A DNA stretch of 10,238 nt from the NCBI GenBank assembly GCA_022793355.1, contig JAAWCR010000138.1, positions 1-10,238 of the forward strand, in the 5' to 3' direction. This document shows, in pieces, positions 1 to 5,557 of the stretch. A model generated the notes under the pieces. That model saw nothing but the letters and a program-made list of their open reading frames with translations. It ran no database searches and was not told the origin of the DNA. This DNA comes from Lawsonibacter sp. (GTDB taxonomy: Bacteria; Bacillota; Clostridia; Oscillospirales; Oscillospiraceae). A program made the position numbers and the translations under genes. Numbering within the stretch: position 1 is the first letter of the stretch; each line of letters begins with the position of its first letter.

Positions 1-141
1 CCCTGACGGACGGTGGCGGTCTCAAAACCGTCCTTGTAGTCCTCAGAATACTGGAAGTAGCCCAGGGCGCGCATCATCATGGAAGCGGCCTGAACCGGGG
101 TGATGGGGTCCAGGGCGCCGTAGGTGCCGTCTCCGTAGCCG
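1..141. repeat. Terminal direct repeat, left copy
   Basis: Bases 1-141 are identical, base for base by eye, to 10098-10238. The repeat lies in the SLH-coding part of the S-layer gene (residues about 114-160 of the joined protein). Exact end overlap of this length is what a k=141 de Bruijn assembler leaves on a contig it closes into a loop. It is therefore more likely an assembly-level circularity mark than a biological 141-bp repeat, although an identical stretch shared by two SLH paralogues or a tandem duplication could also produce it. Confidence 0.95.
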
Positions 142-482
142 GAGACAATCTTGTTGGCGTAGCAGGCGCCAACATAGGGACGGGCCCAGGTGGGGACATC
201 CCAGAAGGGACAGCTGGCCTCGTAATACTTGTAGTCCAGCTTCAGCAGATTGGCCATAACAACGGCCATCTCTGTGCGGGTGACGGACCGGTCAGGCTCA
301 AAGTTGCCAGTGTCGGCGTTGCCGACCATGACCTCAATGGCCTGAAGGACCTCGATGGCCTCGACGTTGTCGTTATCGTCGGCAACGTCGGGGAAGCCCG
401 CAGCACCGGCTCCGACAACCATCATGCCCAGGAGCATAACAGAAGCCAGGGTCAGGCTGAGAGCCCGCTTCAGGTTTCTCAT
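1..482 (-). CDS. S-layer homology (SLH) domain protein, N-terminal part (continues at the far end of the window)
   Basis: This is the N-terminal 160 residues of a large secreted, cell-wall-bound surface protein; the gene runs off base 1. The start is the ATG at 480-482, set by an AGGAGG ribosome site (491-496) eight bases upstream. Residues 1-28 are a signal peptide: basic MRNLKR, a hydrophobic core, and an Ala-rich cleavage region around GAGAAG. SLH1 covers about residues 30-80 (FPDV start, VTRTEMA signature). SLH2 covers about 93-142 (FWDV start, GYGDGTYG, then ITPVQAA). SLH3 begins near 145. SLH triplets anchor S-layer proteins to pyruvylated secondary cell-wall polymer. The reading frame joins exactly, through the 141-base overlap, to the minus-strand frame ending at 5558, and SLH3 is completed there, giving 1673 residues in total. 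SLH2 lacks the usual TRAE-type arginine. An alternative is that this is the start of a different SLH paralogue sharing this stretch. Confidence 0.9.
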   Translation of the reverse strand, partial: MRNLKRALSLTLASVMLLGMMVVGAGAAGFPDVADDNDNVEAIEVLQAIEVMVGNADTGNFEPDRSVTRTEMAVVMANLLKLDYKYYEASCPFWDVPTWARPYVGACYANKIVSGYGDGTYGALDPITPVQAASMMMRALGYFQYSEDYKDGFETATVRQ

Positions 483-621
483 TCGGATTTCCTCCTTACA
501 AATTTGTTCGGCCTGAGAGGGGCCGTTTCGGGCTGGAACGCGGAACTGCATTACTACCATGGCAGCCTGTGGAGCTTAACATTTTTGCAACAAAATTCTA
601 CGTTTCGCCCAAAGATTTCGA

Positions 622-693
622 GGTTTTTCAACTTTTTGGACCTGCCACTGCCGTGTCACGCTCCTTGCGTAGGGATAAAAAGTTGGAAAAACC
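622..693. repeat. Long imperfect inverted repeat (stem-loop)
   Basis: GGTTTTTCAACTTTTT at 622-637 is complementary to AAAAAGTTGGAAAAACC at 677-693 with a single one-base bulge, leaving a 39-base loop. The loop can pair a little further through CCT/AGG-type contacts near 641-643 and 671-674. It sits upstream of the S-layer start. In transcript form it could be a stabilising 5' leader hairpin of the S-layer mRNA; as DNA it could be a cruciform. Neither role is shown by the sequence. Confidence 0.7.
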
Positions 694-741
694 AGAAAGG
701 AAACCTGAAAATCGTCCGTTTCCGCATAAAAAAGTGAAACT

Positions 742-835
742 GGTAGACATCCGGTAGACGCCCTGAAATTTAGAAAGCCGCCAACCCCTTGCAGGACAAG
801 GGTTTGGCGGCTTTTTTGGTAGACATTTGGTAGAC
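742..835. repeat. Four GGTAGAC direct repeats in two pairs flanking a hairpin
   Basis: GGTAGAC occurs at 742-748, 753-759, 818-824 and 829-835. Within each pair the copies start 11 bases apart (about one helical turn), in the form TGGTAGACATNNGGTAGACG. The two pairs are offset by 76 bases and lie on either side of the hairpin at 774-814. Helically phased short direct repeats of this kind suggest a DNA-binding protein array. Candidates are arm or accessory sites of a tyrosine recombinase attachment region, or less likely iterons. No recombinase or initiator gene is present to confirm either. Confidence 0.75.
774..817 (+). terminator. Strong hairpin with T-run, terminator-like
   Basis: An 18-base stem with one mismatch (774-791 with 797-814) and a five-base loop is followed on the plus strand by T residues to 817, the form of an intrinsic terminator. 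No plus-strand gene upstream needs it. The minus-strand reading also has a short T-run, so it may act in either direction. The orphan position and the flanking GGTAGAC repeats suggest the remnant of a removed gene or an attachment region. Confidence 0.65.
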
Positions 836-857
836 GGGGCATAAAAGAACAGGATAC

Positions 858-885
858 AAAAAGGGCCGCCCAAATAGACGGCCCT
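858..885 (-). terminator. Intrinsic terminator of the dehydrogenase gene
   Basis: On the minus strand, 13 bases after the stop codon, AGGGCCG (885-879) pairs with CGGCCCT (868-862) around a 10-base loop and is followed by a T-run (A-run 858-862 on the plus strand). This ends the dehydrogenase transcript before the S-layer gene, so the two genes are probably separate units. Confidence 0.8.
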
Positions 886-898
886 GAAGGGAGAAGAT

Positions 899-1840
899 TT
901 ATTTCAGGCTCAGTGCTTCCTTCACCTTGTTGATGATATGCACACCGATAGCCCGAGCGGCATCCTCGGTCTGAGCGCCCAAGTGGGGGCTGACGATGAA
1001 GTTATCACACTCAAACAGAGGGGAATCAAACCCAGCGCCCTCAGTCAAACCGCCGGCGGCCAGCTCATTGGCCATAACGTCGGTGGCAAAGCCGCCGAGC
1101 TTGCCGGCCTTCAAGGCCTCATACATATCTTGCTCATTGACGATGCCGCCCCGGGCCATATTGAGGACAACCGCGCCATCCTTCATGGTGGCGATGGACT
1201 TGGCGTTGAACAAATCCTTGGTCTCGGGAGTGAGGGGCATGTGGATAGAGACGAAGTCGGAAGTCTTTAACAGCTCCTCCACGGATACGCCTTTGGTCGC
1301 CTCCTGGTCGAAAACATAGTCGGGGAGGTAGGGATCGTAAGCAACCACGTACATCTGGAACGCATGAGCCAGCTTGGCCACACGCTGGCCCACACGGCCA
1401 AAGCCCAGGATACCCAAAGTCTTGCCCCGCAGCTCGCGGCCCATAAACTTATATTTGTCCCAATTCTTGCCGACCTTTACATCGTTGCAAGCGTCGATGG
1501 TGTGGCGGGAGATGTCCAGCATCTTGGAGATAGTCAGCTCGGCCACGGCGTTATCGTTCAGGCCGGGGGCGTTAAAGACCTGAATACCCTTTTCCTTGGC
1601 GGTGGCCATGTCGATGTGGTTCAGGCCCACGGAGCACACTCCGATAACCTTCAGCTTTTTGGCGGCGTCCAGGATTTCCTTGTTGATGGCGGGGTCCACG
1701 CGCATGATAAGGACCTCATAGTCGCCGATCATGCCGGCCAGCTCCTCTTGCGTGGGGAGAATCTTGGTGTCAACCTCCATATATTTGCCCAGGTTCTCTG
1801 CGATTGCGGGGGACACGACATCGATGATAAGACATTTCAT
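899..1840 (-). CDS. D-isomer-specific 2-hydroxyacid dehydrogenase (phosphoglycerate dehydrogenase-like)
   Basis: A 313-residue cytosolic NAD(P)-dependent oxidoreductase of the D-2-hydroxyacid dehydrogenase family. The start MKCLIIDVV at 1838-1840 is preceded by GGAAGGA about 10 bases upstream; a longer frame reaching 2122 would overlap the divergent regulator and is rejected. Visible elements: substrate-side Arg47 in VLIMRVDP; SVGLNHID (70-77) and NAPGLNDNAVAEL (90-102); the Rossmann GxGxxG motif GFGRVG (146-151) with Asp169 in AYDP as likely NAD-preferring residue; and the catalytic triad Arg230 (NMARGG), Glu259 (DVMANE) and His286 (SPHLGA). The Arg-to-Glu spacing of 29 matches E. coli SerA. 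There is no C-terminal ACT or ASB domain, so this is the short form. D-3-phosphoglycerate oxidation (serine synthesis) is one option; hydroxypyruvate or glyoxylate reductase or another 2-keto-acid reductase is equally possible. The divergent LysR gene is its probable regulator. Confidence 0.9.
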   Translation of the reverse strand: MKCLIIDVVSPAIAENLGKYMEVDTKILPTQEELAGMIGDYEVLIMRVDPAINKEILDAAKKLKVIGVCSVGLNHIDMATAKEKGIQVFNAPGLNDNAVAELTISKMLDISRHTIDACNDVKVGKNWDKYKFMGRELRGKTLGILGFGRVGQRVAKLAHAFQMYVVAYDPYLPDYVFDQEATKGVSVEELLKTSDFVSIHMPLTPETKDLFNAKSIATMKDGAVVLNMARGGIVNEQDMYEALKAGKLGGFATDVMANELAAGGLTEGAGFDSPLFECDNFIVSPHLGAQTEDAARAIGVHIINKVKEALSLK

Positions 1841-1910
1841 AAGCCAACATTCCTTCCTTAATTTATCAAAATTTGGGCGGGAGCCCATACCAAACAACTC
1901 TCTACTCAAT

Positions 1911-1939
1911 ATTATGCCACATTTTTTTGTATTTGGGAA
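1911..1939 (-). promoter_or_regulatory. Probable promoter of the dehydrogenase gene
   Basis: On the minus strand TTCCCA (1939-1934) is followed after 17 bases by an extended -10, TGGCATAAT, with the hexamer CATAAT at 1916-1911. Transcription would start near 1904, giving a leader of about 64 bases that contains a small TGGGC/GCCCA hairpin (1874-1887). The -35 is poor, as expected for an activator-dependent promoter next to a divergent LysR gene, but activation is an inference. Confidence 0.6.
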
Positions 1940-1957
1940 GTACCTTTTTGCCGAGGG

Positions 1958-1986
1958 TTGCCACAATTGTTTGGCTGTGGTATAAT
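1958..1986 (+). promoter_or_regulatory. Promoter of the LysR-type regulator gene
   Basis: TTGCCA (1958-1963), 17 bases, then TATAAT (1981-1986), preceded by the TG of an extended -10 (1978-1979). This is close to the housekeeping sigma consensus. The expected start is near 1993, about 25 bases before the GTG start codon at 2018. The CCACA...TGTGG dyad falls within it, which would fit autoregulation. Confidence 0.85.
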
Positions 1987-2017
1987 AAAGCATTAACGAA
2001 AAAGGGCGGGCATTTTT

Positions 2018-2971
2018 GTGAACTTTCAACATCTGAAATATTTCCTCATGGTGGCCGAGGAGCTGAACATCACACGGGCGGCGGAGCGGCTGTACATCTC
2101 TCAGCAGTCGCTGTCCAACCACATCGGAAACCTAGAACGAGAGCTGGATGTAAAGCTGTTCACCCGATCCCCCAAGCTGTCGCTGACCTACGCGGGCGGA
2201 CTGCTGGTGGACACAGCCACCCAGATTCTGGATTTGCACAGCCAATACCTGTCCAAGGTGGGGGATATCAACAAGCAGTACCTGGGGGTGCTGCGGGTGG
2301 GCATCTCTCACACCTGCGGACTGGCGCTGCTGCCCGACATTCTGCCCAGGTTCCGTGCGGAATTTCCCCAGGTGGAGTTCTCCCTGTTTGAGGGCAACTC
2401 CACCCAGCTGGAGGATGAACTGTCCCACGGGCGGGTGGATCTGATTATCTGCTTTCAGCCCATTATCATGGAGGGGGCGGCCACAGTCCCGCTGATGGAA
2501 CAGCGGCTGATGCTGGTGGCGCCAAAGAGCTTTACCCAGGGGCTGTTCGGCGGCCAGGCGGAGGAGAAGCGGCGGCAGTTCGCCCAGGGGACGGATATCC
2601 GGGACTTTGCCCATCTGCCCTTTGTGCTCATTAAGCGGGGCAACCGCACCCGGAGCATTGTGGACCAGTATTTCAGGCGGTACTATTTTAACCCTCAGCT
2701 GATTTTGGAGACGGAAAACACCGTTACCACCCTGGCGATGGCCCAAGCGGGCATCGGGATGACCATCTGCCCGGAGCTGTTTCTGCGGGCCATGCCGGCC
2801 CCCACGGCGGAGTCGGTGGGGGTGGACCTGTTTCCCCTCACCGACCCGGCTACCTCGGGCAGGCTGGTGGCGGGATATCAGGAGAGCCGGTATCTGCCCC
2901 ACTTCGGCCAGCGCTTTCTTGAGATTACCCAAGAGATTTTGAAGTCCTACAAGGAGCTCAGCCCCCAATAA
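2018..2971 (+). CDS. LysR-type transcriptional regulator
   Basis: A 317-residue DNA-binding regulator, of normal length for the family. It starts with GTG at 2018; the first residues MNFQHLKYFLMVAEE are the usual LysR start, and a weak AAGGGCGGG ribosome-like site ends seven bases upstream. The winged helix-turn-helix covers residues 1-60 (LNITRAAERLYISQQSLSNH recognition region, then LERELDVKLFTRS). A linker helix is at about 60-85, and a periplasmic-binding-protein-like effector domain at about 88-300, beginning VLRVGISHTC and including a typical AQAGIGMTICPE segment near 242-253. It is transcribed away from the dehydrogenase gene, sharing a 177-base region; LysR proteins usually regulate the divergent neighbour in response to a small-molecule co-inducer. 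The ligand cannot be told from the sequence; a hydroxy- or keto-acid linked to the dehydrogenase is a reasonable guess. It converges on the transporter gene, and I see no strong terminator in 2972-3039, only a short CCGCT/AGCGG hairpin (3021-3033). Confidence 0.93.
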   Translation: MNFQHLKYFLMVAEELNITRAAERLYISQQSLSNHIGNLERELDVKLFTRSPKLSLTYAGGLLVDTATQILDLHSQYLSKVGDINKQYLGVLRVGISHTCGLALLPDILPRFRAEFPQVEFSLFEGNSTQLEDELSHGRVDLIICFQPIIMEGAATVPLMEQRLMLVAPKSFTQGLFGGQAEEKRRQFAQGTDIRDFAHLPFVLIKRGNRTRSIVDQYFRRYYFNPQLILETENTVTTLAMAQAGIGMTICPELFLRAMPAPTAESVGVDLFPLTDPATSGRLVAGYQESRYLPHFGQRFLEITQEILKSYKELSPQ

Positions 2972-3039
2972 GGGACAAGCGCTTTGCTCTGTGAAACGGG
3001 GGAAGGAGATCCTGCGCCCTCCGCTCCTAGCGGTTCGGG

Positions 3040-4689
3040 TTACAGGGCCATCCGGGTTTTTGCCAGCTCCTGGGCGATGTTAAGTACGTGGTCTCCGATA
3101 CGCTCAAAGTCGGTGAGCAGTTCGGAGTAGAGGATGCAGGCCTCGTCGGAGCAGGTGCCGTCCCGCATGCGGGTGAGCTGGTCCCGTCGGAAGTCGGCGG
3201 TCATGTCGTCGATTTTCTGCTCCAGCTGGGCCACATGGGCCAGCCAATCCGCGTCCCCAGCCTCGCCGGACAGCAAGGCGGACACCGCCCGGATGGAGAC
3301 GTCCCGCATCTGCCGCAGCTCCGCCTGGGCATATTGGGAGAGGGCAATATCCTTTTCCGCCAGCAGCCTAGTGTAGCCGGCCAGATTGTCGGCGTGGTCA
3401 CCGATGCGCTCGATGTTACCCGAGATGGAGAAAAAGCTGCTGATAATCCTGGAGCCCCGCTCGTTGGTTTCGATGGAAATCAGGCGGGAGATATAGCGGG
3501 AAATCTCTCGGTTCAAATAGTCGATATAGCCTTCCCGTTTTTCCACCCGCTCCAGAGGGGCCACATCCAGGTCCAGCACAGCCTTGAAGCTGGTGTCCAC
3601 GTTCTGCCGGGCCATTTCCAGCATGCGGTGCAACTCGTTGCGCAGCTGGTCCACCACGATGGCGGACACACCCAGGCCGCCGTCCTTGCCGCCGGCGGTG
3701 ACGGGGGTGAGGTAGGCCAGACGCATGCCCTTGTCGCTTCTTTGCTCAGGTTCCTCCGCGTCGGGAAGAATACGGGCAGCGAGCTGGGCCAGATAATTGC
3801 CGAAGGGGAAGAGAAGAACGGTGGTGGCCAGATTGAATACCACGTGCATAACGGCAATCTGGGCCATAGGGCCGGGGACCAGAGTTTCGATCAGGCTGGT
3901 CAGGGGGAAAATCATTACTACACCGGTAAAAATCACCGTACCGATGACGTTAAAAAGGATATGGACACAGGTGGCCCGCTTGGCGTCACGGCTGACGCCG
4001 AAGGAGGCCATGACGGCGGTAATGCAGGTGCCGATATTCTGGCCGAACAGGATGTAGACGGCCCCGGAAAACTCCACCACCCCGGCGGCAGCCAGGGTCT
4101 GCAAGATGCCCACAGAGGCGGCGGAGGACTGGATCAGCGCAGTGAACACCGTGCCGAAGAGAATGCCCAGAATGGGGTTGGACAGGGTAGACATCATGTC
4201 CACAAAGGCGGGGACCTCCCGCAGAGGTTCCATGGCATCGCTCATCATGTCCATGCCGATGAAGAGGAAGCCCAGGCCGGCCAGGAGCTGGCCAATGTGC
4301 TGGGTCTGGGGCCGCTTGATGAATACCATCATAGCCACGCCCGCAAAGGCCACTACAGGGGCCAGCGCCCCCACATCCAGGGCAATGAGCAGGCCGGTGG
4401 TAGTCTTGCCCACGTTGGCCCCCATGATAATCCACACCGCCTGGTTCAGGGACATAATGCCCGCGTTGACAAAGCCAACCACCATGACGCTGGTGGCGGA
4501 GGAGGACTGAACGGCGGTGGTAATGACAGCGCCCACAAGGATGCCCATGAGGGGATTGGAGGTGAGCTTTTCCAGGACGGATTTCATGCGGTTGCCCGCC
4601 GCGGCCTCCAGGCCGGAGCTCATCATCTGCATGCCGTGGAGAAACAGGGCCAGGCCGCCGAAGATGCCCAAAAATTCTAATACGTCCAT
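3040..4689 (-). CDS. Na+/phosphate cotransporter family protein (NptA/YjbB type) with PhoU-like C-terminal domain
   Basis: A 549-residue inner-membrane protein. The start MDVLEFLGIFGG at 4687-4689 is chosen because it begins the first membrane helix, has a GGGAAGAG site just upstream, and the only longer frame would start at the predicted transcription start. The transport part (about 1-310) shows the family's inverted duplication: QSSSATSV (61-68) and QSSAASVG (187-194), each followed by a second conserved loop, GANVG (90-94) and GQNIG (216-220). A cytoplasmic helical domain (about 340-549) carries two PhoU signatures, ERIGDHADN (427-435) and ERIGDHVLN (529-537). The family couples Na+ to inorganic phosphate movement; bacterial members have been linked to phosphate uptake or export, and direction cannot be read from sequence. 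It has its own strong promoter, and no pst or pho genes are nearby. The first loop reads GANVGKTTTG, with a Lys where GANIGTT-type loops normally have Thr. Confidence 0.93.
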   Translation of the reverse strand: MDVLEFLGIFGGLALFLHGMQMMSSGLEAAAGNRMKSVLEKLTSNPLMGILVGAVITTAVQSSSATSVMVVGFVNAGIMSLNQAVWIIMGANVGKTTTGLLIALDVGALAPVVAFAGVAMMVFIKRPQTQHIGQLLAGLGFLFIGMDMMSDAMEPLREVPAFVDMMSTLSNPILGILFGTVFTALIQSSAASVGILQTLAAAGVVEFSGAVYILFGQNIGTCITAVMASFGVSRDAKRATCVHILFNVIGTVIFTGVVMIFPLTSLIETLVPGPMAQIAVMHVVFNLATTVLLFPFGNYLAQLAARILPDAEEPEQRSDKGMRLAYLTPVTAGGKDGGLGVSAIVVDQLRNELHRMLEMARQNVDTSFKAVLDLDVAPLERVEKREGYIDYLNREISRYISRLISIETNERGSRIISSFFSISGNIERIGDHADNLAGYTRLLAEKDIALSQYAQAELRQMRDVSIRAVSALLSGEAGDADWLAHVAQLEQKIDDMTADFRRDQLTRMRDGTCSDEACILYSELLTDFERIGDHVLNIAQELAKTRMAL

Positions 4690-4756
4690 TTCTCTTCCCT
4701 TCCGCGGTCGCCCGCTCTTCCCTTTTTGACAGCGAGTCCAAAAATATACCATTTTT

Positions 4757-4786
4757 ATTATACTGCCGCCCCTTTCCCCCTGTCAA
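4757..4786 (-). promoter_or_regulatory. Strong sigma-A-type promoter of the transporter gene
   Basis: On the minus strand TTGACA (4786-4781) and TATAAT (4762-4757), both perfect consensus hexamers, are separated by 18 bases. Transcription would begin near 4750, giving a leader of about 60 bases before the ATG. A consensus promoter suggests high constitutive expression unless an operator is hidden nearby; I see no obvious Pho box. Confidence 0.92.
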
Positions 4787-4883
4787 CTAAAAAAGAGCGG
4801 GTATCCGGTCTGGGGTTCGGCCCCAGTGTGGCCAGGGCATTCAAAAAAGGGCGCGGTACGTCCTGATTTCCAATAAATGTATG

Positions 4884-4908
4884 AAAACGTCCCACATTGG
4901 GGCGTTTT
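4884..4908 (+). terminator. Terminator-like stem-loop 1 upstream of tail-like gene
   Basis: AAAACGTCCC (4884-4893) pairs with GGGGCGTTTT (4899-4908) with one G-T wobble and a five-base loop. The A/T ends make it able to terminate in either direction. No plus-strand gene precedes it inside the window, so its original client is missing or it insulates the transporter promoter. Confidence 0.65.
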
Positions 4909-4926
4909 CCTCGTATTTACAGGGGA

Positions 4927-4963
4927 GCGAAAAAGCCCCCTTTGGCGAAAGGGCTTTTTTCGC
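4927..4963 (+). terminator. Terminator-like stem-loop 2 just before the tail-like gene
   Basis: GCGAAAAAG (4927-4935) and CCCTTT (4938-4943) pair with AAAGGG (4948-4953) and the following CTTTTTTCGC (4954-4963), leaving a two-base bulge and a GGCG loop. It has a T-run on both strands. It ends only 17 bases before the AGGAGG-like site of the tail-like gene, so read-through transcription would be stopped right in front of that gene unless this is an attenuator. Confidence 0.75.
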
Positions 4964-4992
4964 GCCCCACAACGATTTAAGGAGGAAATTTT

Positions 4993-5490
4993 ATGGCGAG
5001 CAATCAGACACCCAATTACGGGCTTTCCCAGTGGAAACGGACGGACCAGGTGCGGATGGAGGACTTCAACGCGGACAACGCCAAAATTGACGCGGCCATC
5101 CAGGCGGTGGACCGGCGGGTGGAGGGCAAGGCGGACGTCTCGGCGGTGGACAGGCTCAATCAGACGGTCAGCCAGCAGGTGGGCGCTCTGGCGGGCAAGG
5201 GGAACTGTCAGATTTCCACGATCAGCTATGTGGGGAATGGCCGCTTTGGGCAGAACGCTCCCTGCTCCCTCTCCTTCCCGAAGCTGCCGAAGCTGGTTCT
5301 TGTATTTGCCAGTAACGGTTATCCGCTCTTTCTGATGCCGCCCAGCACATCCGCCGCTGTGGACGGCCGGGGGGTTACTGTGTCCTGGGGGGAACGGAGC
5401 GTCTCCTGGTACAGTACGACGAGCGAGGGAATCCAGCTCAATATATCAGGGATAACCTACCATGGCCTGGTACTGATGGAGTGGAGCTGA
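4993..5490 (+). CDS. Small phage-tail-fibre-like protein, orphan
   Basis: A 165-residue protein starting at the ATG 4993-4995 with a strong GGAGGA site (4981-4986). Residues 1-36 carry TPNYGLSQWKRTDQV followed by DFNADNAKIDAAI, an N-terminal signature I recognise from tail-associated and prophage-linked proteins of gut Clostridia. Residues about 28-68 are likely a helical or coiled-coil segment (VDRRVEGKADVSAVDRLNQTVSQQV). From about 78 the pattern YVGNGRFGQNAPCSLSFPKLPKLVLVFA resembles the C-terminal beta-rich tip of tail-fibre proteins (usual form Y-G-G-YG...NSLTFPFKPKLV). There is no signal peptide or membrane helix. No tail, baseplate, holin or lysin genes are adjacent, so it stands outside any phage operon. 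It may be a prophage remnant, a stand-alone cargo gene, or a host protein that has taken on a tail-tip fold. Its function is unknown. Confidence 0.8.
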   Translation: MASNQTPNYGLSQWKRTDQVRMEDFNADNAKIDAAIQAVDRRVEGKADVSAVDRLNQTVSQQVGALAGKGNCQISTISYVGNGRFGQNAPCSLSFPKLPKLVLVFASNGYPLFLMPPSTSAAVDGRGVTVSWGERSVSWYSTTSEGIQLNISGITYHGLVLMEWS

Positions 5491-5493
5491 CGG

Positions 5494-5547
5494 AAAAAAG
5501 GCCCCCGGGCCTTATGGCCCGGGGGTGCCCCGCTTTCTCTAAAGCGG
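5494..5547 (-). terminator. Tandem terminator hairpins ending the S-layer gene
   Basis: Read on the minus strand after the S-layer stop, a hairpin (5541-5547 with 5530-5536, four-base loop) is followed by a very stable 10-base GC stem (5516-5525 with 5502-5511, TTAT loop) and then a six-base T-run (5499-5494). On the plus strand the GC hairpin lacks a good T-run but could still stop the converging tail-like transcript, which ends at 5490. Confidence 0.85.
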
Positions 5548-5557
5548 AAGGGTTCGC

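Larger units (their letters stand above)
483..898. other. Structured intergenic region between dehydrogenase and S-layer gene
   Basis: No convincing gene lies in these 416 bases; the short frames here have no domain pattern or ribosome site. From the S-layer end it holds the AGGAGG site (491-496), a small CGGCC/GGCCG stem-loop (509-525), an AT-rich stretch, a long imperfect inverted repeat (622-637 with 677-693), a six-base stem-loop (699-704 with 718-723), two pairs of GGTAGAC repeats (742-759 and 818-835), a strong terminator-like hairpin between them (774-814), and the dehydrogenase terminator (858-885). A possible minus-strand -10 box TAGAAT lies at 595-600 for the S-layer gene, but I see no good -35 partner, so the S-layer promoter is not established. 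The region is more structured than an ordinary spacer. Confidence 0.7.
1910..1987. promoter_or_regulatory. Mirrored TGTGGYATAATA elements in the divergent promoter region
   Basis: TGTGGTATAATA lies on the plus strand at 1976-1987 and TGTGGCATAATA on the minus strand at 1921-1910: an inverted pair with 11 of 12 bases matching, 54 bases apart. Each contains the -10 box of its own gene. A further CCACA-N10-TGTGG dyad (1961-1965 with 1976-1980) overlaps the regulator's promoter spacer. These could be LysR-protein binding sites, or simply two similar extended -10 promoters. Confidence 0.55.
4690..4992. other. Intergenic region between transporter and tail-like gene
   Basis: A 303-base noncoding stretch between divergently transcribed genes. 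It contains the transporter promoter (4757-4786), a small CTGGGG/CCCCAG hairpin (4810-4826), two terminator-like stem-loops (4884-4908 and 4927-4963) and the ribosome site of the tail-like gene (4981-4986). I do not see a convincing plus-strand promoter for the tail-like gene downstream of the two terminators. Confidence 0.75.

Noticed and set aside
742..835. GGTAGAC repeats as plasmid iterons
   Set aside because: Only four seven-base copies in two separated pairs, with no initiator gene. Iterons are normally longer and in tandem, so I kept only the wider protein-binding interpretation.
504..873. Small open frames on both strands in the S-layer upstream spacer
   Set aside because: They lack a convincing ribosome site and recognisable composition, and overlap each other on both strands and several stem-loops.
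899..2122. A longer start for the dehydrogenase, reaching into the LysR gene
   Set aside because: The added N-terminus is unlike any dehydrogenase, overlaps the divergent LysR coding region, and would lie upstream of the predicted promoter. The start at 1840 has a ribosome site and begins the conserved domain.
2132..2968. A 278-codon minus-strand frame opposite the LysR gene
   Set aside because: It is a shadow of a typical LysR protein, with biased His/Gln/Gly composition and no ribosome site.
3088..4680. A 530-codon open frame on the plus strand opposite the transporter gene
   Set aside because: It is rich in His, Gly and Gln with no domain pattern and lies exactly antisense to a clear membrane transporter. 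Open antisense frames of this kind are expected from the codon use of GC-rich genes.
3040..4752. A longer start for the phosphate transporter at 4752
   Set aside because: It lies at the predicted transcription start and adds a charged segment before the first membrane helix; ATG 4689 has a ribosome site and starts the domain.
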